DNA of 64,000 nucleotides from Paraburkholderia acidisoli (GCF_009789675.1 NZ_CP046915.1:1178001-1242000), one strand, 5' to 3'; shown: positions 19,040 through 30,900, counted from the stretch's first letter. Program-made: numbers and translations. Notes: a model not told the origin generated them from the sequence alone.

Positions 19040-21307
19040 TTACTGGTAGAAGTTGAGCGTGACCATGGCCGAGCGGCCCGGAGCCCAGGTCGCATAGATC
19101 GGATACGCGGTCTGGTAGTACTCGCGGTCGAAGATGTTGTTCACGTTCAGTTGCAGATCCACCTTCTTCGAGACGTGCCACGTCGCCGAGGCGTCGAAGC
19201 GCGCGTAGCCCGGAATCCACTTGCGCGACGTCGCAGCCACCGAGGCGTAGGTCAGGCTCGACACCGTCGCGCCCGCGCCCACGTTGAGTTTGGGCAGCAC
19301 GTCGTAGCTCGTCCACAGCGTGAAGTTGTGCTTCGGCACCATCACCATCGGCAAGCCGGAGAGCGTGGGGCTGCCCGGGCCGGCGTTGGTCGTGATGGCG
19401 TCGAGGTACGAATAACCGCCGAACATCGACCACTTGTCGGTCACGTTGCCCGCGAAGCCGAACTCGACGCCGCGCACGCGCTGCGAACCCGCGTTGATCG
19501 TATTGCCGAGGCCGTCGCTCACGCGCGCGTTGGTCTTGTCGGTCTGGAACAGCGCCGTGGTCAGCGAGAGGCGGCGATCGAGCACGTCCCACTTCGCACC
19601 CACTTCGATATTGCGCGCGCGTTCGGGCGCGAGATCCTGGTTCGCGGTCACGAGCTGGTCGGTGCCGCCGCCGAGACCCGCGTTCGCGCCCGGCGGATTC
19701 GCCGAGGTCCCGTACGACGCGTAGAGACTCACGGTCGGGATCGGCTTGAACACCAGACCGAACTGGTAGCTGAACAGGTTCGCCGTGTTGTTCAGATCCG
19801 CCACGCCGGCCTGCTGCGCCGTCACGTCATAGCGGTCGTAGCGCAGGCCCGCGTTGAACAGCCAGCGCTCGGACAGCTGCACGCTGTCGAACAGGTAGGC
19901 CGAGGCGATGTTGGTCTGCGTATGCGTGGCCGGGCCGGGGAAGCTCTTGTCGCCGTTGAGCAGGAGGCTGCCGGTCCACGGATTGTTCGGGTTCCAGCCG
20001 CCATAGAGCGTGGTGCAGTTGTACGCGACCGTGCACGGGCCGCCCGAGCGGATGTTGTTGCCCGCCGAGTCGCTCACGAGGTAGCCCTCGTAGAGATCCT
20101 GCTCGTGGCTGAATTCCACGCCCGCCGTGAGCGTGTGGCGCATGCCGTAGAGGTCGAACTTGCCGTTGGCCTCGGTCTGGTTCGCGATGCTGTTGGTCGC
20201 GTACTTGCCGCTCTTGGCCTGCAGGCTGAGGATGTTCGAGGTCGCGGTCGTGAGCTGCGGATTGGTGGCCACGTAGTCGAGCGTGGAACGGCCGAACATG
20301 GTCGTATTCTTGATCTTCCACGCGTCGTTGATGCGGTGCTCGACCTTGATCTCGCCCGTGTCGGTCTGGCCGCGCCGGTAGTCGCGCGTGTTCAGGCCGT
20401 AGAACTGGCCGCGGTCCGTGTAGACCGGCGTGCCGCCCGTCGAGCGGAACGGCGCGCTGAAGTCGGGCATGTCGTAGGTGTTGAGGTGGTAGTAGCTCAA
20501 CGTGACCGTGGTCGGCGTGTTCAGGCCGAACGCGATCGAGGGCGCGACGCCCCAGCGCTTGCTGTAGACGTCGGTGCGGCCTGCCTGGTCGGCGTCGTGG
20601 CCCATCGCGTTGAAGCGGAACGCCGTGGTGTCGTTGAGCTTCTGGTTCCAGTCGATGGTGGCGCGGCGGTAGCTGTCCGTGCCGAGTCCCACGCTGCCGT
20701 TGATGAAGTTCTCCGCCTCGGGCGTCTTGGTCGTGATGTCGACGCTGCCGCCCACCGAGCCGCGGCCCGCGTAGACCGAATCCGGACCCTTGACCACGCT
20801 GACATTCTGCACGTCGAAGGTCTCGCGATTCTGCACGCCGGAGTCGCGCATGCCGTCGACGAAAATCGAATTACGCGACTCGAAGCCGCGAATCACCGGA
20901 CGGTCCGCCGAGGGATTCGCCGCCGCGTCGCCGCCAAGGAAGGTGATGCCGGGCACCGTGCGCAGCGCGTCGGCGAAGGTCGTGACGTTCTTCTCCTTGA
21001 GCACTTCTTCCGGGATCACCGTGATCGAGCGCGGCGTGTCGATGAGCGGCGCGGTGAACTTGTACGAATCGAGCGCCTTGGTCTGGAAGTCCGACGCGCT
21101 CGACGACGTCACCTTGACGGCGGGCAGCGTCGGGTCCGCCGAAGTCGCGGCGGGATTGGCCGCGGTGGTCGAATTCGTGGTGCCGGTCGCGGCGCCGGCT
21201 TGCGGCTGGGCTTGCGCGTGCGCGGCGCTCGAGGCAAACAATCCGGAGAAACAGGCAGCGGCGGCCCAGGCGGTCGCGCGCATCTTGCGAGGAGGAGAGG
21301 CGGTCAT
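19040..21307 (-). CDS. TonB-dependent siderophore receptor (catecholate/Fiu-like)
   Basis: A 755-residue outer-membrane receptor with signal peptide (WAAAACFSGLFASSAAHAQ). The plug domain includes TPRSITVIPEEVLKE, RGFESRNSIFVDGMRDSG and VVKGPDSVYAGRGSVGGSVD. A 22-strand barrel follows and ends in aromatic NFYQ. It imports a ferric siderophore using TonB/ExbBD energy. The closest match by eye is the catecholate (Fiu/CirA-like) branch. The start at 21307 is preferred; MRATAW (21283) is an alternative. A Fur-like palindrome lies about 80 bp upstream. The histidine kinase gene follows. Confidence 0.93.
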   Translation of the reverse strand: MTASPPRKMRATAWAAAACFSGLFASSAAHAQAQPQAGAATGTTNSTTAANPAATSADPTLPAVKVTSSSASDFQTKALDSYKFTAPLIDTPRSITVIPEEVLKEKNVTTFADALRTVPGITFLGGDAAANPSADRPVIRGFESRNSIFVDGMRDSGVQNRETFDVQNVSVVKGPDSVYAGRGSVGGSVDITTKTPEAENFINGSVGLGTDSYRRATIDWNQKLNDTTAFRFNAMGHDADQAGRTDVYSKRWGVAPSIAFGLNTPTTVTLSYYHLNTYDMPDFSAPFRSTGGTPVYTDRGQFYGLNTRDYRRGQTDTGEIKVEHRINDAWKIKNTTMFGRSTLDYVATNPQLTTATSNILSLQAKSGKYATNSIANQTEANGKFDLYGMRHTLTAGVEFSHEQDLYEGYLVSDSAGNNIRSGGPCTVAYNCTTLYGGWNPNNPWTGSLLLNGDKSFPGPATHTQTNIASAYLFDSVQLSERWLFNAGLRYDRYDVTAQQAGVADLNNTANLFSYQFGLVFKPIPTVSLYASYGTSANPPGANAGLGGGTDQLVTANQDLAPERARNIEVGAKWDVLDRRLSLTTALFQTDKTNARVSDGLGNTINAGSQRVRGVEFGFAGNVTDKWSMFGGYSYLDAITTNAGPGSPTLSGLPMVMVPKHNFTLWTSYDVLPKLNVGAGATVSSLTYASVAATSRKWIPGYARFDASATWHVSKKVDLQLNVNNIFDREYYQTAYPIYATWAPGRSAMVTLNFYQ

Positions 21308-21384
21308 CGTGTGCGGTTGGTGAAAGCATCCGTTGCCGGACGCGGGTGGCGCGCCGTCTAGGGCGGCGCGGTCTTTTGTGTGCA

Positions 21385-21405
21385 AATGAGTTCGATTCGC
21401 ATTTG
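21385..21405 (-). promoter_or_regulatory. Fur-box-like palindrome upstream of the siderophore receptor
   Basis: GCAAATG-N11-CATTTGC is a perfect inverted repeat (21383-21407). Its core AAATGAG…TTCGCATTT resembles Fur sites of Burkholderia, though it differs clearly from the enterobacterial consensus. Its position before an iron receptor supports the call. Confidence 0.45.
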
Positions 21406-21507
21406 CGTTTGGCGGATTTTAAGAATTGGTAACATCCAAGTAAATGTCCACTGCATTGTTCGTAATGAAACTGTTGGTTTTTGTACAAATTCTGTAGGGA
21501 GCCGCTT

Positions 21508-22307
21508 GACTTAAGGTTGTCTTAAGGTTTGGTAAGGCATGCGTGAGCTATGCGCTGGCCTTATCGATTGCGCGCGAACGTTCGTGCCTGGCGCTGGCAC
21601 CCGGTGTTCGCCGGAGGAAGGGGGTGATGAGAGTGCGCTTGGGTAGAGCGCGGCGCGGCGTGGAAACGATTCGGCCGCCGTTTTTGGGCGCCGTTCTGCC
21701 GACGAGATTAAGCGCGCGAGAATTGGCGCTTCAGAGAATGGCAACGACGTAATCGAAGCAATCGACGTAATCGACTTAAGCGGCGCAAGCGAAAATCGCC
21801 TGGCGGTAAAACGTTTGCGCGCGAAACCGGCGAAGCGTTTTTTGCGGCAAAAAACCGTTGCATAGACATGAAAATATTACCGCGACGCTGCCTGTTTAGA
21901 AGGCGCCCATCGTGCGCGGAATTGGCCATTTAAGCCGCGCAAACGTTTGACGTAAAAATTGCCGTCGTTTTTTGATAAATCCCGTCGCGCTGTCGTAGGA
22001 AGCGTAAATATTTGTGTGTAAGATCGCGTAAGTCGCGGCCGTGCGTCGATTTAACGGGCCGCACGGGGACACACGCCAGCAGGCACTCGTTCGCGCACGA
22101 GAGTGCTTTTTTCGGCGGCCGGTTTGAAATCGGGCCGTTTGCCGGAAAGGACCAGGGCGTAATCCAATCGGTAAGTTTGTCCAGCAGCAGTGCGGGTTTA
22201 GACGTCACTCGCGTTTTCATCTTCTCGTAATTCGAAAGCGCGTGGAATCTATGATTTTCAATAATGAAAGTTTCGAGCTTTCTAGAACAATAGATTAGAA
22301 CGATAAA
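21508..22307. other. 800-bp AT-richer gap upstream of the giant-protein operon
   Basis: No convincing gene is present on either strand. Candidate ORFs (for example 21543-21752 and 22012-22230) lack domains and ribosome sites. Base composition is lower in GC than the neighbours, most so in 21740-22020 and 22240-22310. Short related motifs (AATCGAAGCAATCGACGTAATCGA at 21751-21774) recur. The region probably holds the promoter and regulatory sites of the operon starting at 22308. Confidence 0.5.
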
Positions 22308-23924
22308 ATGAGTGATTTTGTTCGGCGGGCGTTTCGGGTCGCTCCGCTTGTGGTTGCAGGTGCGCTTTTGAGTGGATGCGTGACCAGTCCGCCGAGTCCG
22401 CTGCGTTCAGACGAAATTTCCAAAACCAGTGCGCAGGATATCAAGCGTCTTTACGCGGAAGTCGAGCCGCTCGACCATCCGCTCACGCTCGACGAAGCCA
22501 TTGCGCGCGCGCTCAAGTACAACCTCGACGCGCGCGTGCGGGTCATGGAACAGGCCATGGCGCTCGACCAATGGGACGTGGGCCGTTACGACCTGCTGCC
22601 CAAGGTGGTTGCCGACGCCGGTTACACGAGCCGCAACAATTACCTCATCACGCGCAGCACGAATTCGATAACGGGCGAGCCGGATCTGGCCGCGCCGTAT
22701 ATTTCGAGCGACCGCATTTCGATGCAGGAAGACCTCGGCTTCACGTGGAGCCTGCTCGACTTCGGCCAGAGTTATTACTCGGGCAAGATCAATTCCGACC
22801 GCGTGCTGATCGCCGAGGAACACCGTCGCAAGGCGGAATACCAGCTGATCGCCGACGTGCGCACGGCATTCTGGCGCGCGGCTAGCGCGCAGCGCCTGCA
22901 AGCCACGGTGCAGACGGCGATCAAGGAAGCGGAGTCCGCGCTTTCGCTGTCGCGCAAGTCGCAGAGCGAGCGTCTGGCCAACCCGCTGGAAGCGCTGCGC
23001 TATCAGCGTCAGTTGCTCGAAAACCTGCGTCTGCTCGAACAGGTGAACCAGGAGCTGTCGTCGGCGCGGATCGACCTCGCGTCGCTCACGCGTCTGCCGC
23101 TCTCGGGCGACTTCCTGATCGCCGAGCCTTCGTCGGAAATCAGCCTCTGGTGGCAGACCGCCTCGGTCGATCAACTGGAAAGCCAGGCGATCGCCAAGAA
23201 CGCCGATCTGCGCGAGTCGTTCTACGACGTGCGCATCGCCCAGGCCGAAGCGCATCGCGGCCTGCTCAAGCTGTTCCCGGGCCTCTCGTTCAGCTACGCG
23301 GTCCACCACAGCAACGACAGCTACCTCATCAACAACGTGTGGAACGGCGCGGGCATTTCGCTTTCCGTCGACATGCTGCAGGGCTTGATGCGCATTCCCG
23401 CGCAAAAGCGCATGGGCGAAGCGGGCGTGGCCACGGCCGACGCGCAGCGTCTCGCCACCACCATGAGCGTGCTCGCGCAGGTTCACCTCGCGCGCCTCGC
23501 GCTCTCGGACGCGTATCGCCAGTACCGTCGCGCCGACGAAATCTGGAACGTCGACGAAAAGATTGTCACGGAAGTCGATCACCGCTCGGCGGCGCAGGTG
23601 GAAACGCCGCTCGATCGCGTCGCGAACGAAACCAGCACGATCCTGAGCGAGCTGCGCCGCTATCAGGCCATGGCGCTCGTGCAGGCCGCCGAAAGCCGTC
23701 TGCAGGCGACGCTCGGCGTCAACCCGGACATCAAGGGGGCGTCGAACATGTCGGTGGCCGATCTCACGCACCAGGTCTCGGCGTCGCTCGAACGCTGGGA
23801 GCGCGGCGAGGTGTTCGATCCGCTGCCCGCGGACGCCACGGTGTCGAGCACGACGGCCTCGCAAGGCATCGTGCTGTCGCAAAGCCGTTTGCTCGACAAG
23901 GCGGCGCCCGCCGCCGCGCATTGA
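22308..23924 (+). CDS. TolC-family outer-membrane lipoprotein of the giant-protein operon
   Basis: A 538-residue outer-membrane efflux/secretion channel. The N-terminus has a lipoprotein signal with lipobox LLSGC (C24). Two repeats rich in long helices follow (LTLDEAIARALKYNLDARV, RVLIAEEHRRKAEYQLIADVRTAFW, then LESQAIAKNADLRESFYDVRIAQAEA), the TolC trimer pattern. A Ser/Thr/Ala-rich tail ends the protein. It opens a five-gene co-directional block and would form the exit duct for the giant repeat protein encoded third. Unlike the single TolC of enterics, it is lipid-anchored. Start ATG 22308 has only a weak ribosome site. Confidence 0.88.
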   Translation: MSDFVRRAFRVAPLVVAGALLSGCVTSPPSPLRSDEISKTSAQDIKRLYAEVEPLDHPLTLDEAIARALKYNLDARVRVMEQAMALDQWDVGRYDLLPKVVADAGYTSRNNYLITRSTNSITGEPDLAAPYISSDRISMQEDLGFTWSLLDFGQSYYSGKINSDRVLIAEEHRRKAEYQLIADVRTAFWRAASAQRLQATVQTAIKEAESALSLSRKSQSERLANPLEALRYQRQLLENLRLLEQVNQELSSARIDLASLTRLPLSGDFLIAEPSSEISLWWQTASVDQLESQAIAKNADLRESFYDVRIAQAEAHRGLLKLFPGLSFSYAVHHSNDSYLINNVWNGAGISLSVDMLQGLMRIPAQKRMGEAGVATADAQRLATTMSVLAQVHLARLALSDAYRQYRRADEIWNVDEKIVTEVDHRSAAQVETPLDRVANETSTILSELRRYQAMALVQAAESRLQATLGVNPDIKGASNMSVADLTHQVSASLERWERGEVFDPLPADATVSSTTASQGIVLSQSRLLDKAAPAAAH

Positions 23925-23981
23925 TGTCGCGCAGCGACGTCGCGCGTTGAAGTCGTATTGAAGAAAGAGGCAGTGAGTGTG

Positions 23982-24824
23982 ATGAAGACTTTGGCACAAC
24001 GGACCGGCGCCGCCGTGTTGATCGGCGTGTTCTCGCTGGCGGGCGCACAAGCCGCACAAGCGGCACAAGCCGCCGCGACGGCGACGGCGCCTTCGCCCGC
24101 CGCGCCGCGCCCGCCGGTTTCCGCCGACGATCCCGCTGGCGCGGGCGGCGCACGTCGCGAGATTCGCGCGCAACTGAAGCCCCTGCATTACACGACGCTC
24201 GCCGCCGAGATCGGGGCACGCATTCGCGCGCTGCCCGTGAGCGAAGGCGGGCGCTTTCGCCAGGGCCAGCCGCTCGTGAACTTCGACTGCTCGCTGCAGC
24301 AGGCGCAGGTCAACAAGGCGCGCGCGGCCGTGGATGCGGCCAACACGACATGGCAGGCCAACCAGCGTCTGAACGAGCTGAAGTCGGTCTCGACGGTCGA
24401 ATTGAACGTCTCGCACGCCGATCTCGCGAAGGCGCAGGCCGACCTGGCGGCGGAAGCGGCGGTCGTGCGCAAGTGCACGATCGTTGCGCCGTTCCCGGGG
24501 CGCGTGGCCACGCAGAAGGTGCGCGAAGACCAGTTCGTGCAGCCGGGCCAGGCGCTGCTCGACATCATCGACGACTCCTCGCTCGACCTCGAATTCCTGG
24601 TGCCGTCGCGCTGGCTGATCTGGATGAAGCCGGACCAGCACTTCCAGGTGCAGATCGACGAAACCGGCAAGACCTACCCGGCGCGCATCAAGCAGATCGG
24701 CGCGAGCGTCGATCCGGTGAGCCAGTCGATCAAGGTGACGGCGGTCATCGACGGTCATTTTCCCGAGCTGATGGCGGGCATGAGCGGGCTCGTGCTGCTC
24801 TCGCCGGCCGCCGCGGGGCACTGA
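23982..24824 (+). CDS. Periplasmic adaptor (HlyD/RND membrane-fusion family)
   Basis: A 280-residue exported adaptor with signal peptide (TGAAVLIGVFSLAGAQAAQA). It has a split biotinyl-lipoyl domain (TTLAAEIGARIRALPVSEGGRFRQGQPLVNFD and KCTIVAPFPGRVATQKVREDQFVQPGQALLDI), a short coiled-coil hairpin between the halves, and a beta-barrel domain. The hairpin is short for the family. It would bridge the inner-membrane parts to the TolC-like channel encoded 57 bp upstream. The start at 23982 (MKTLAQRTG) follows AAAGAGG; an in-frame TTG at 23958 is possible. No inner-membrane RND pump gene is in the block. Confidence 0.87.
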   Translation: MKTLAQRTGAAVLIGVFSLAGAQAAQAAQAAATATAPSPAAPRPPVSADDPAGAGGARREIRAQLKPLHYTTLAAEIGARIRALPVSEGGRFRQGQPLVNFDCSLQQAQVNKARAAVDAANTTWQANQRLNELKSVSTVELNVSHADLAKAQADLAAEAAVVRKCTIVAPFPGRVATQKVREDQFVQPGQALLDIIDDSSLDLEFLVPSRWLIWMKPDQHFQVQIDETGKTYPARIKQIGASVDPVSQSIKVTAVIDGHFPELMAGMSGLVLLSPAAAGH

Positions 24825-24925
24825 GTCGTCGGACCCGGTTTCGGGCGCGCGCTGTCTTGCATGACTCGCGTTGGGCGCCCGGACGGTTTTTCTATTTACG
24901 CGTTCTGTTTGTTTGAGGATAGGGC

Positions 24926-27900
24926 ATGCCCATTTCCCGCGCTCCCAAGTCGAAACCCGCCACGAAACTCGCCGGAGATGTCACCGCGCCAGCCGCGCTG
25001 AAGCCCGCCGCGAAGCCCCTGGCGGGCGTCAAAGGCAGCGGGCCGGCACCGCTCGTTCTCGAACAACGCTTCATGTACGACGGCGCGGCCGTGGCCAGCG
25101 CCGTGCAGGCGCACGTGCACGACGTGTGGCGTCACGCCGAACACACCACGCCCGCCGAAACCGTCGCGAGCCGCACGACCGAGCCGGCCGCCGCGGCGGC
25201 GACCGGCGCGACGACCGCAAGCGCGGCAAGTACCACGGCCAATGCGGAAGCGCCCGTGCGCGAGACGTCGGCGGCGGCGTCGCGCGACGTGTCGTCGAGT
25301 GCGTCCGCAAGCGCCTCGTCGAGCGGCAACGCCATTGCTTTCGTCGATACCAACGTGAGCAACTGGCAGCAGCTGGTGGCGGGCATCAGCCCGAACATCA
25401 AGGTCGTGCTGCTCAACGACAACGAAAGCGGCATCACGCAGATCGTGGATGCGCTGCAAGGCCAGCACGATCTCTCGGCGATCTATATCGTCGGCCACGG
25501 CGCGCAAGGCGCGGCGGAGATCGGCGGCACGGTGCTCACCACGGCGAATCTCGCGAGCTACGAGAGCGAACTCGCGCAGATCGGCAAGAGCGTCGCGGCG
25601 GGCGGCAGCGTGCTGCTGTACGGTTGCGACGTGGCGCAGGGCCAGGCGGGCGAGACCTTCGTCACGGACCTGAGCGAACTCACGCACACGACCGTGGCGG
25701 CGTCGAGCAACGAAACCGGCAGCGCGCAGGCGGGCGGCGACTGGACGCTCGAATATTCGACCGGCACGGTCACGGCCGGCCCGCTTCTGACCGAGCGCGG
25801 CGAAGCCGACTACCTGGGCGTGCTGCAAGCGCCCACGGTACAGTCGATCATCCTGCAAACGCCGAGCTATTCGGAAACCAACGCCGACAGCGTGACCTTC
25901 CTCGTGACCTTCAGCGAGTCGGTCAAGAACGTCACGGGCGACGCGTTCACGTTCACGTCCGATTCGGTCTCCGGCGGCACCGTGCAACTCGTGACCGCGG
26001 TCGCGGGCAGCAACGGCACGCAGTACGAAGTCACCATCGGCAATCTGGCCAAGCTCTCGGGTTCGCTCACGCTCGACGTGTCGCAAACCGGCTACCGCAC
26101 CGTCACCAGCGCGGACGGCACCAACACCGCGCTCATCAGCAACGGCTTGCTCGTGGAAGGCAGCGCGAACGACCAGAGCTTCGAGCTGGTTCACACGATC
26201 AGCACGCCCACCGTGACCGGCCTGCTCACCAGCACCGGCGCGCAGGGCGACAGCGGCGTTTCGGCGAGCGACTTCCTCACCAACAACTCGCATCTGCAAT
26301 TCACCGGCAGCGCCGACGCAGGCGACACGATCCAGGTCACGCTGGACGGCCGCGTGATCGGCCAGACCACGGTGCAGTCGAACGGCACGTGGACCTTCGA
26401 TTACAGCGGCACGAGCATCGCCGACGGCAGCCACACGCTCGCCGTCACCGCCTCGGACAAGGCCGGCAACATGGCGGATTCGGCCGCGCAGACCTTGATC
26501 GTCGATACGGCCTCGCCCGCGGTGCAGAGCGCGAGCGCCAACGGCTCGCTCGTCACGCTGAGCGTGGCGGAGGCGAATACCCTGGGCTTCGCGCTGGACA
26601 CGGGCAGCGTGCCTGCCGCGAGTTCGTTCACGGTGATGGACAACGGCGTGGCGAAGGAGGTCTCCGGCGTACAGGTGAGCGCTTCGGGCACGGTCCTGAT
26701 CCAGTTGAAGACCACGGTCAGCGCGGGCGACACGGTGACGGTCGGCTACACGTCGCCGGGCGCCAGCTCGACGATCAAGGACGCGGCCGGCAACGCCATG
26801 ACCTCGTTCAACGCGATTACCGTGACGAACACGACCACGAACGGCAGCGGCCCGAGTATCTCGGGCGTGGGCGGTTCGACCTGGTACAACCTCAGCGGCG
26901 CGCCTTCGCTGGTGTTCGTGACCTCGCAGGACGCCCAGTCGGCGGGCACGGCCACGCTGCAAACCGGCACCACGGCCGCCGAGTCGCTGAAGATCGTCGA
27001 TGGCGATCCCAACGCGTGGCTGCTTTCGGCCACCATCACGATCAGCAGCGGCAAGCAAACCGGCGACGTGCTGAGCGTGCTGGGCTCGCTGCCGAGCGGC
27101 ATCACCGCGAACTATGCCAACGGCGTGCTGACCCTGACCGGGCCCGCGACCATCGCGACCTATCAGCAGGTCATCAACGAGGTGGCGTTCTCCACGACGA
27201 GCACGGCGCAAAACACGGCACGCGTCATCGGCCTCACGGTCCAGGACTCGCGCAGCCTCACGGGTAGCACGGGCGGGGCGAGCGCGTCGGGCACGGTCAC
27301 GTCGGGTATGGTCGGGCTGCCGGCGGCCACGGCGCTCGGCTCGAACAGCGTCACCATGAACGTGGTGGGCGCCTCGTTCGGCGCGGGCAACTCGACCACG
27401 GCGTATCTCGTCGCGGGCGGCTCGCTGTACGGCGTGAATCTCGTGATGGACACGCTCACGCCGATCAAATCGAGCATCACGTCCGACACGCTCAACGGCA
27501 TGGGCTTCAACGCCCTGACCGGCTTGCTGTACGCGTCCGACAACACCAAGCACCAGGTCGTATCGATCGACGCGAACGGCACGGTGACGTTGATCGGCCC
27601 CGCCTATGGCAACGACGCCAATGCGCCTTCCTCGAACTTCACGTCGAACGCAGCCGACGTCGGCCCTGACGGCGTGCTGTATCTGTTCGACACGAGCGGC
27701 GACAAGACCATTTATCGGCTCGACGTGAATCCCACGTCGCAGTTTTACCTCCAGTGGTTGCCGAAGATCACGCTCTCGCAGTCGATCACAACGGTCGACA
27801 TCGCGTTCAATCCGGTCAACAACACGATCTACGCAGTGTCGAGCACCGGCGTGCTGTGGTCGATCTCGCCCTCGGCCACCAGCGCGACGTGGACGGCGAC

Positions 27901-30900
27901 TTCGCTCGGCGCGGTCAGCAACGTCACGCTGGGCCAGAACAATAGCGCGTCGTTCCCGATGCAGTATTTCGACGAGAACGGCTATTTCTACTTCACCTCG
28001 GGCGGCGGCACCAACGGCCAGGCGACGCTCTACCGCGTCGATCTCTCGAAGGGGCCGACCACGGCCACGGACGCGCAGAACGATCACTCGCTGACCGCCA
28101 CGCGGCTCACGGCGCAAATGCTCACCTCGAGTGGCGCGATCAGCACCTCGAATTTGCCCAACTCCGGCGACGCCGCGCGCATTTCCACCGTCGACCTCGA
28201 CTTCGGCGACGCGCCCGACAGCTACGGCACCACGCTCGCGAACAATGGTGCGCGCGACAACCAGCTCGGCAACCAGACGTATTTCGGCAGCACGGCGCCC
28301 ACCGGCAATCAGGGCGACGGCAACGCGACCGCGCTTTCCTCCGGCACGAGCAGCTCGACCGGGCTCACGACCTACGAGTACTCCGGCACGACTGTCTCCG
28401 GCTCGAACCTGAGCGAAGGCGTGGTGACGGTCGTCGGCAACTCGGCGGTGACGTCGTGGACGCCGCTCGAAGACGGCATGACGACCTACAGCGTGACCGT
28501 CAACGTGAGCAATACGGGCTCGACGCCCGCCGTGGTGGTCGGCTGGATCGACTTCTCCGGCACCGGCAAATTCACGCTGGCCGACGCGGCTTCGGCTACC
28601 GTCGCCGCGGGCACGGTCAACGGCACCGTCACGCTCACGTGGACGATCCCCGGCGGCGAGACGCTGGCGGCGGGCACGACCATCTACGCGCGCTTCCGCG
28701 TGGCGACCAACGCGGCTTCGGCGGCCTACGGCGTGAACTGGGCGCAGGCCGCCACCGACGGCAAGGGCACCGGCGCGAACACGCTGGACTCGCGCTCGGT
28801 GGGCGCGCTCATGGACGGCGACGTGCAGGATTACGCGATCCAGGTGCTGGCGGCCAACACGGCGCCGCCCACGGTCACGTTCGCCCCGATCACGTCGCCG
28901 CGCAGCTCCGACGTGGGCACGGAAACCATCACCTTCACGCAAACCGTGGGCAGCCAGTCGCTGCCGGAGAACGTCACGGGCGTGACGATCGGCGACTTCA
29001 CGCTGACAAAAACCGTCGACGGCGTGACGCAGACCATCAGCCTCGCGGGCGCGACGCTCACGGGCAGCGGCTCGACCTATACGATCAGCGGGCTCGATGC
29101 GCTCACGAAGTCGGAGGGCACCTACACGCTCAGCCTGAACAGCAACGCCACGAGCATCGTCGATGCGCAGGGCACGGCGGTGGTGGTGAGCAATCCGGCG
29201 CAATCGGTCACGTTCGAAGTGGTGACCACGGCGCCGACGATCGATCTCGCGCCCGCCAACGCCAGCGCGCCCGACTACACGGCCGTGAGCGCGAGCGGCG
29301 CGGCCGTGAGCCTGACCGACGTGGCGGCCGGCGACGCGGGCGTGGTCACCGATTCTTCCGTGGACGGCGCGGGCCAGCTCACGCAGCTCGCGCTGACGGT
29401 GAGCGGCGCGCGCGACGGCAGCAGCGAAACGCTTAACTTCGGCGGCACGGCCATCGCCGTCAATGCCTCGGGCAGCCAGACCAGCCTCACGGTGGGCGGC
29501 GTGACGGTCAACGTGACGTATGCCTCGGGCGCGTTCACGATCACCTCGGCGTCGGGCGGCACGTTCACCACGGCGCAGGCGCAGAGCATCCTCAACGCCA
29601 TCACGTATTCCGACGGCGCGAACTATCACGGTACGTCGGACGTGACCGCGGGCGCGCGCACGATTGCCGTGACCGCGACCAACGTGGCGGGCATCACCTC
29701 GACGGCGGTCGAAACCACCATCGACGTGACCGCGACGACGGCCGCCCCGGCGCCCGTCATCACCAGCGTCTCCGACAGCAGCCTGACCAACGGCACCTAT
29801 CTCGCGGGCACCACCACGCCGACCATTTCCGGCACGGCCGAGCCCGGCAGCACGGTGAACATCTACGTGACCGAAAACGGCACGACGGTCTCGATCGGCA
29901 CGGTTACGGCGGACGCCAACGGCGCGTGGTCGATCGCCGACAGCGGCGCGCCGCTGGCCTCCGACGGTTCGAGCGCGACGGTCACGGCCATCGCGACGAA
30001 CGCCTCCGGTCTCGCGAGCGCGTCGTCGCCGGTCGTGTCGGTCGCGTACGACGCGAATCTGCCCGCGATCACGTCGATGACCAACACGGACTCGCACGGC
30101 AGCGACTACAACACCGCCAACACGACCTTCGTCACCAACGACAGTGGCAACACGCTGGAGTTTTCCGGCACGGCCACGGCCAACCAGACTGTCACGCTGG
30201 CGCTCACGAACAGCAGCGGCGGCACCGTGACGACCGGCACGGCGACGGCCGATGCGACCGGCCACTGGACGTCCTCGGTGCTCGTTCCCGGTTCGCTCGC
30301 GGACGGCAACTACACGCTGACGGCCAGCACGGGACAAGGCGCGCAGCAGGTGCAGGTCTCGCAGGCGGTCAAGGTCGATTCGACGCCGCCCGCGCTGACG
30401 GCGTACACGCCGTCGCAGTCGTCGAGCGGCACGAACGTCTCGTACGGCGCGGCGAATACGGCGAGCGGCGTGGCGGTCTCGTCCACGCTCGTGCTGACGT
30501 TCACCGAGCCGGTGTCCGGCGTCGCGGGCGGCACCATCACGCTGAGCGACGGCACGCATACGCAGACCTACACGATCGGCGGCGCGGGCGTGACGGTGAG
30601 CGGCAGCACGATCTCGATCGTGCCGTCGAGCTATCTCGACGCGGGCGCGAGCTACACGGTGACGGTCGCGGCCGGCGCGGTGAAGGACGCGGCGGGCAAC
30701 GCCAACGCGGCGAGCCACGTCGCATTCGCGACGGCGTCGAGCACGCCGCCGCTCGTCACCGACGTGGTGGCGAACGCCACGCACCTCGACGTCGCGCAGA
30801 ACGGCGTGATCAACGCGGCAGCCGCCGCGCAAGGCACGACCGTCGACGTGAGCCTCGCGGGCACGGGCGCCACGGCGGGGCAAACGCTCTACGTGAACTG

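Noticed and set aside
17456..21361. 1301-codon plus-strand ORF
   Set aside because: It runs antisense to the histidine kinase and siderophore receptor, both of which have unmistakable motifs.
22407..24821. 804-codon minus-strand ORF
   Set aside because: It is antisense to the TolC-like and adaptor genes and has no recognisable domain.
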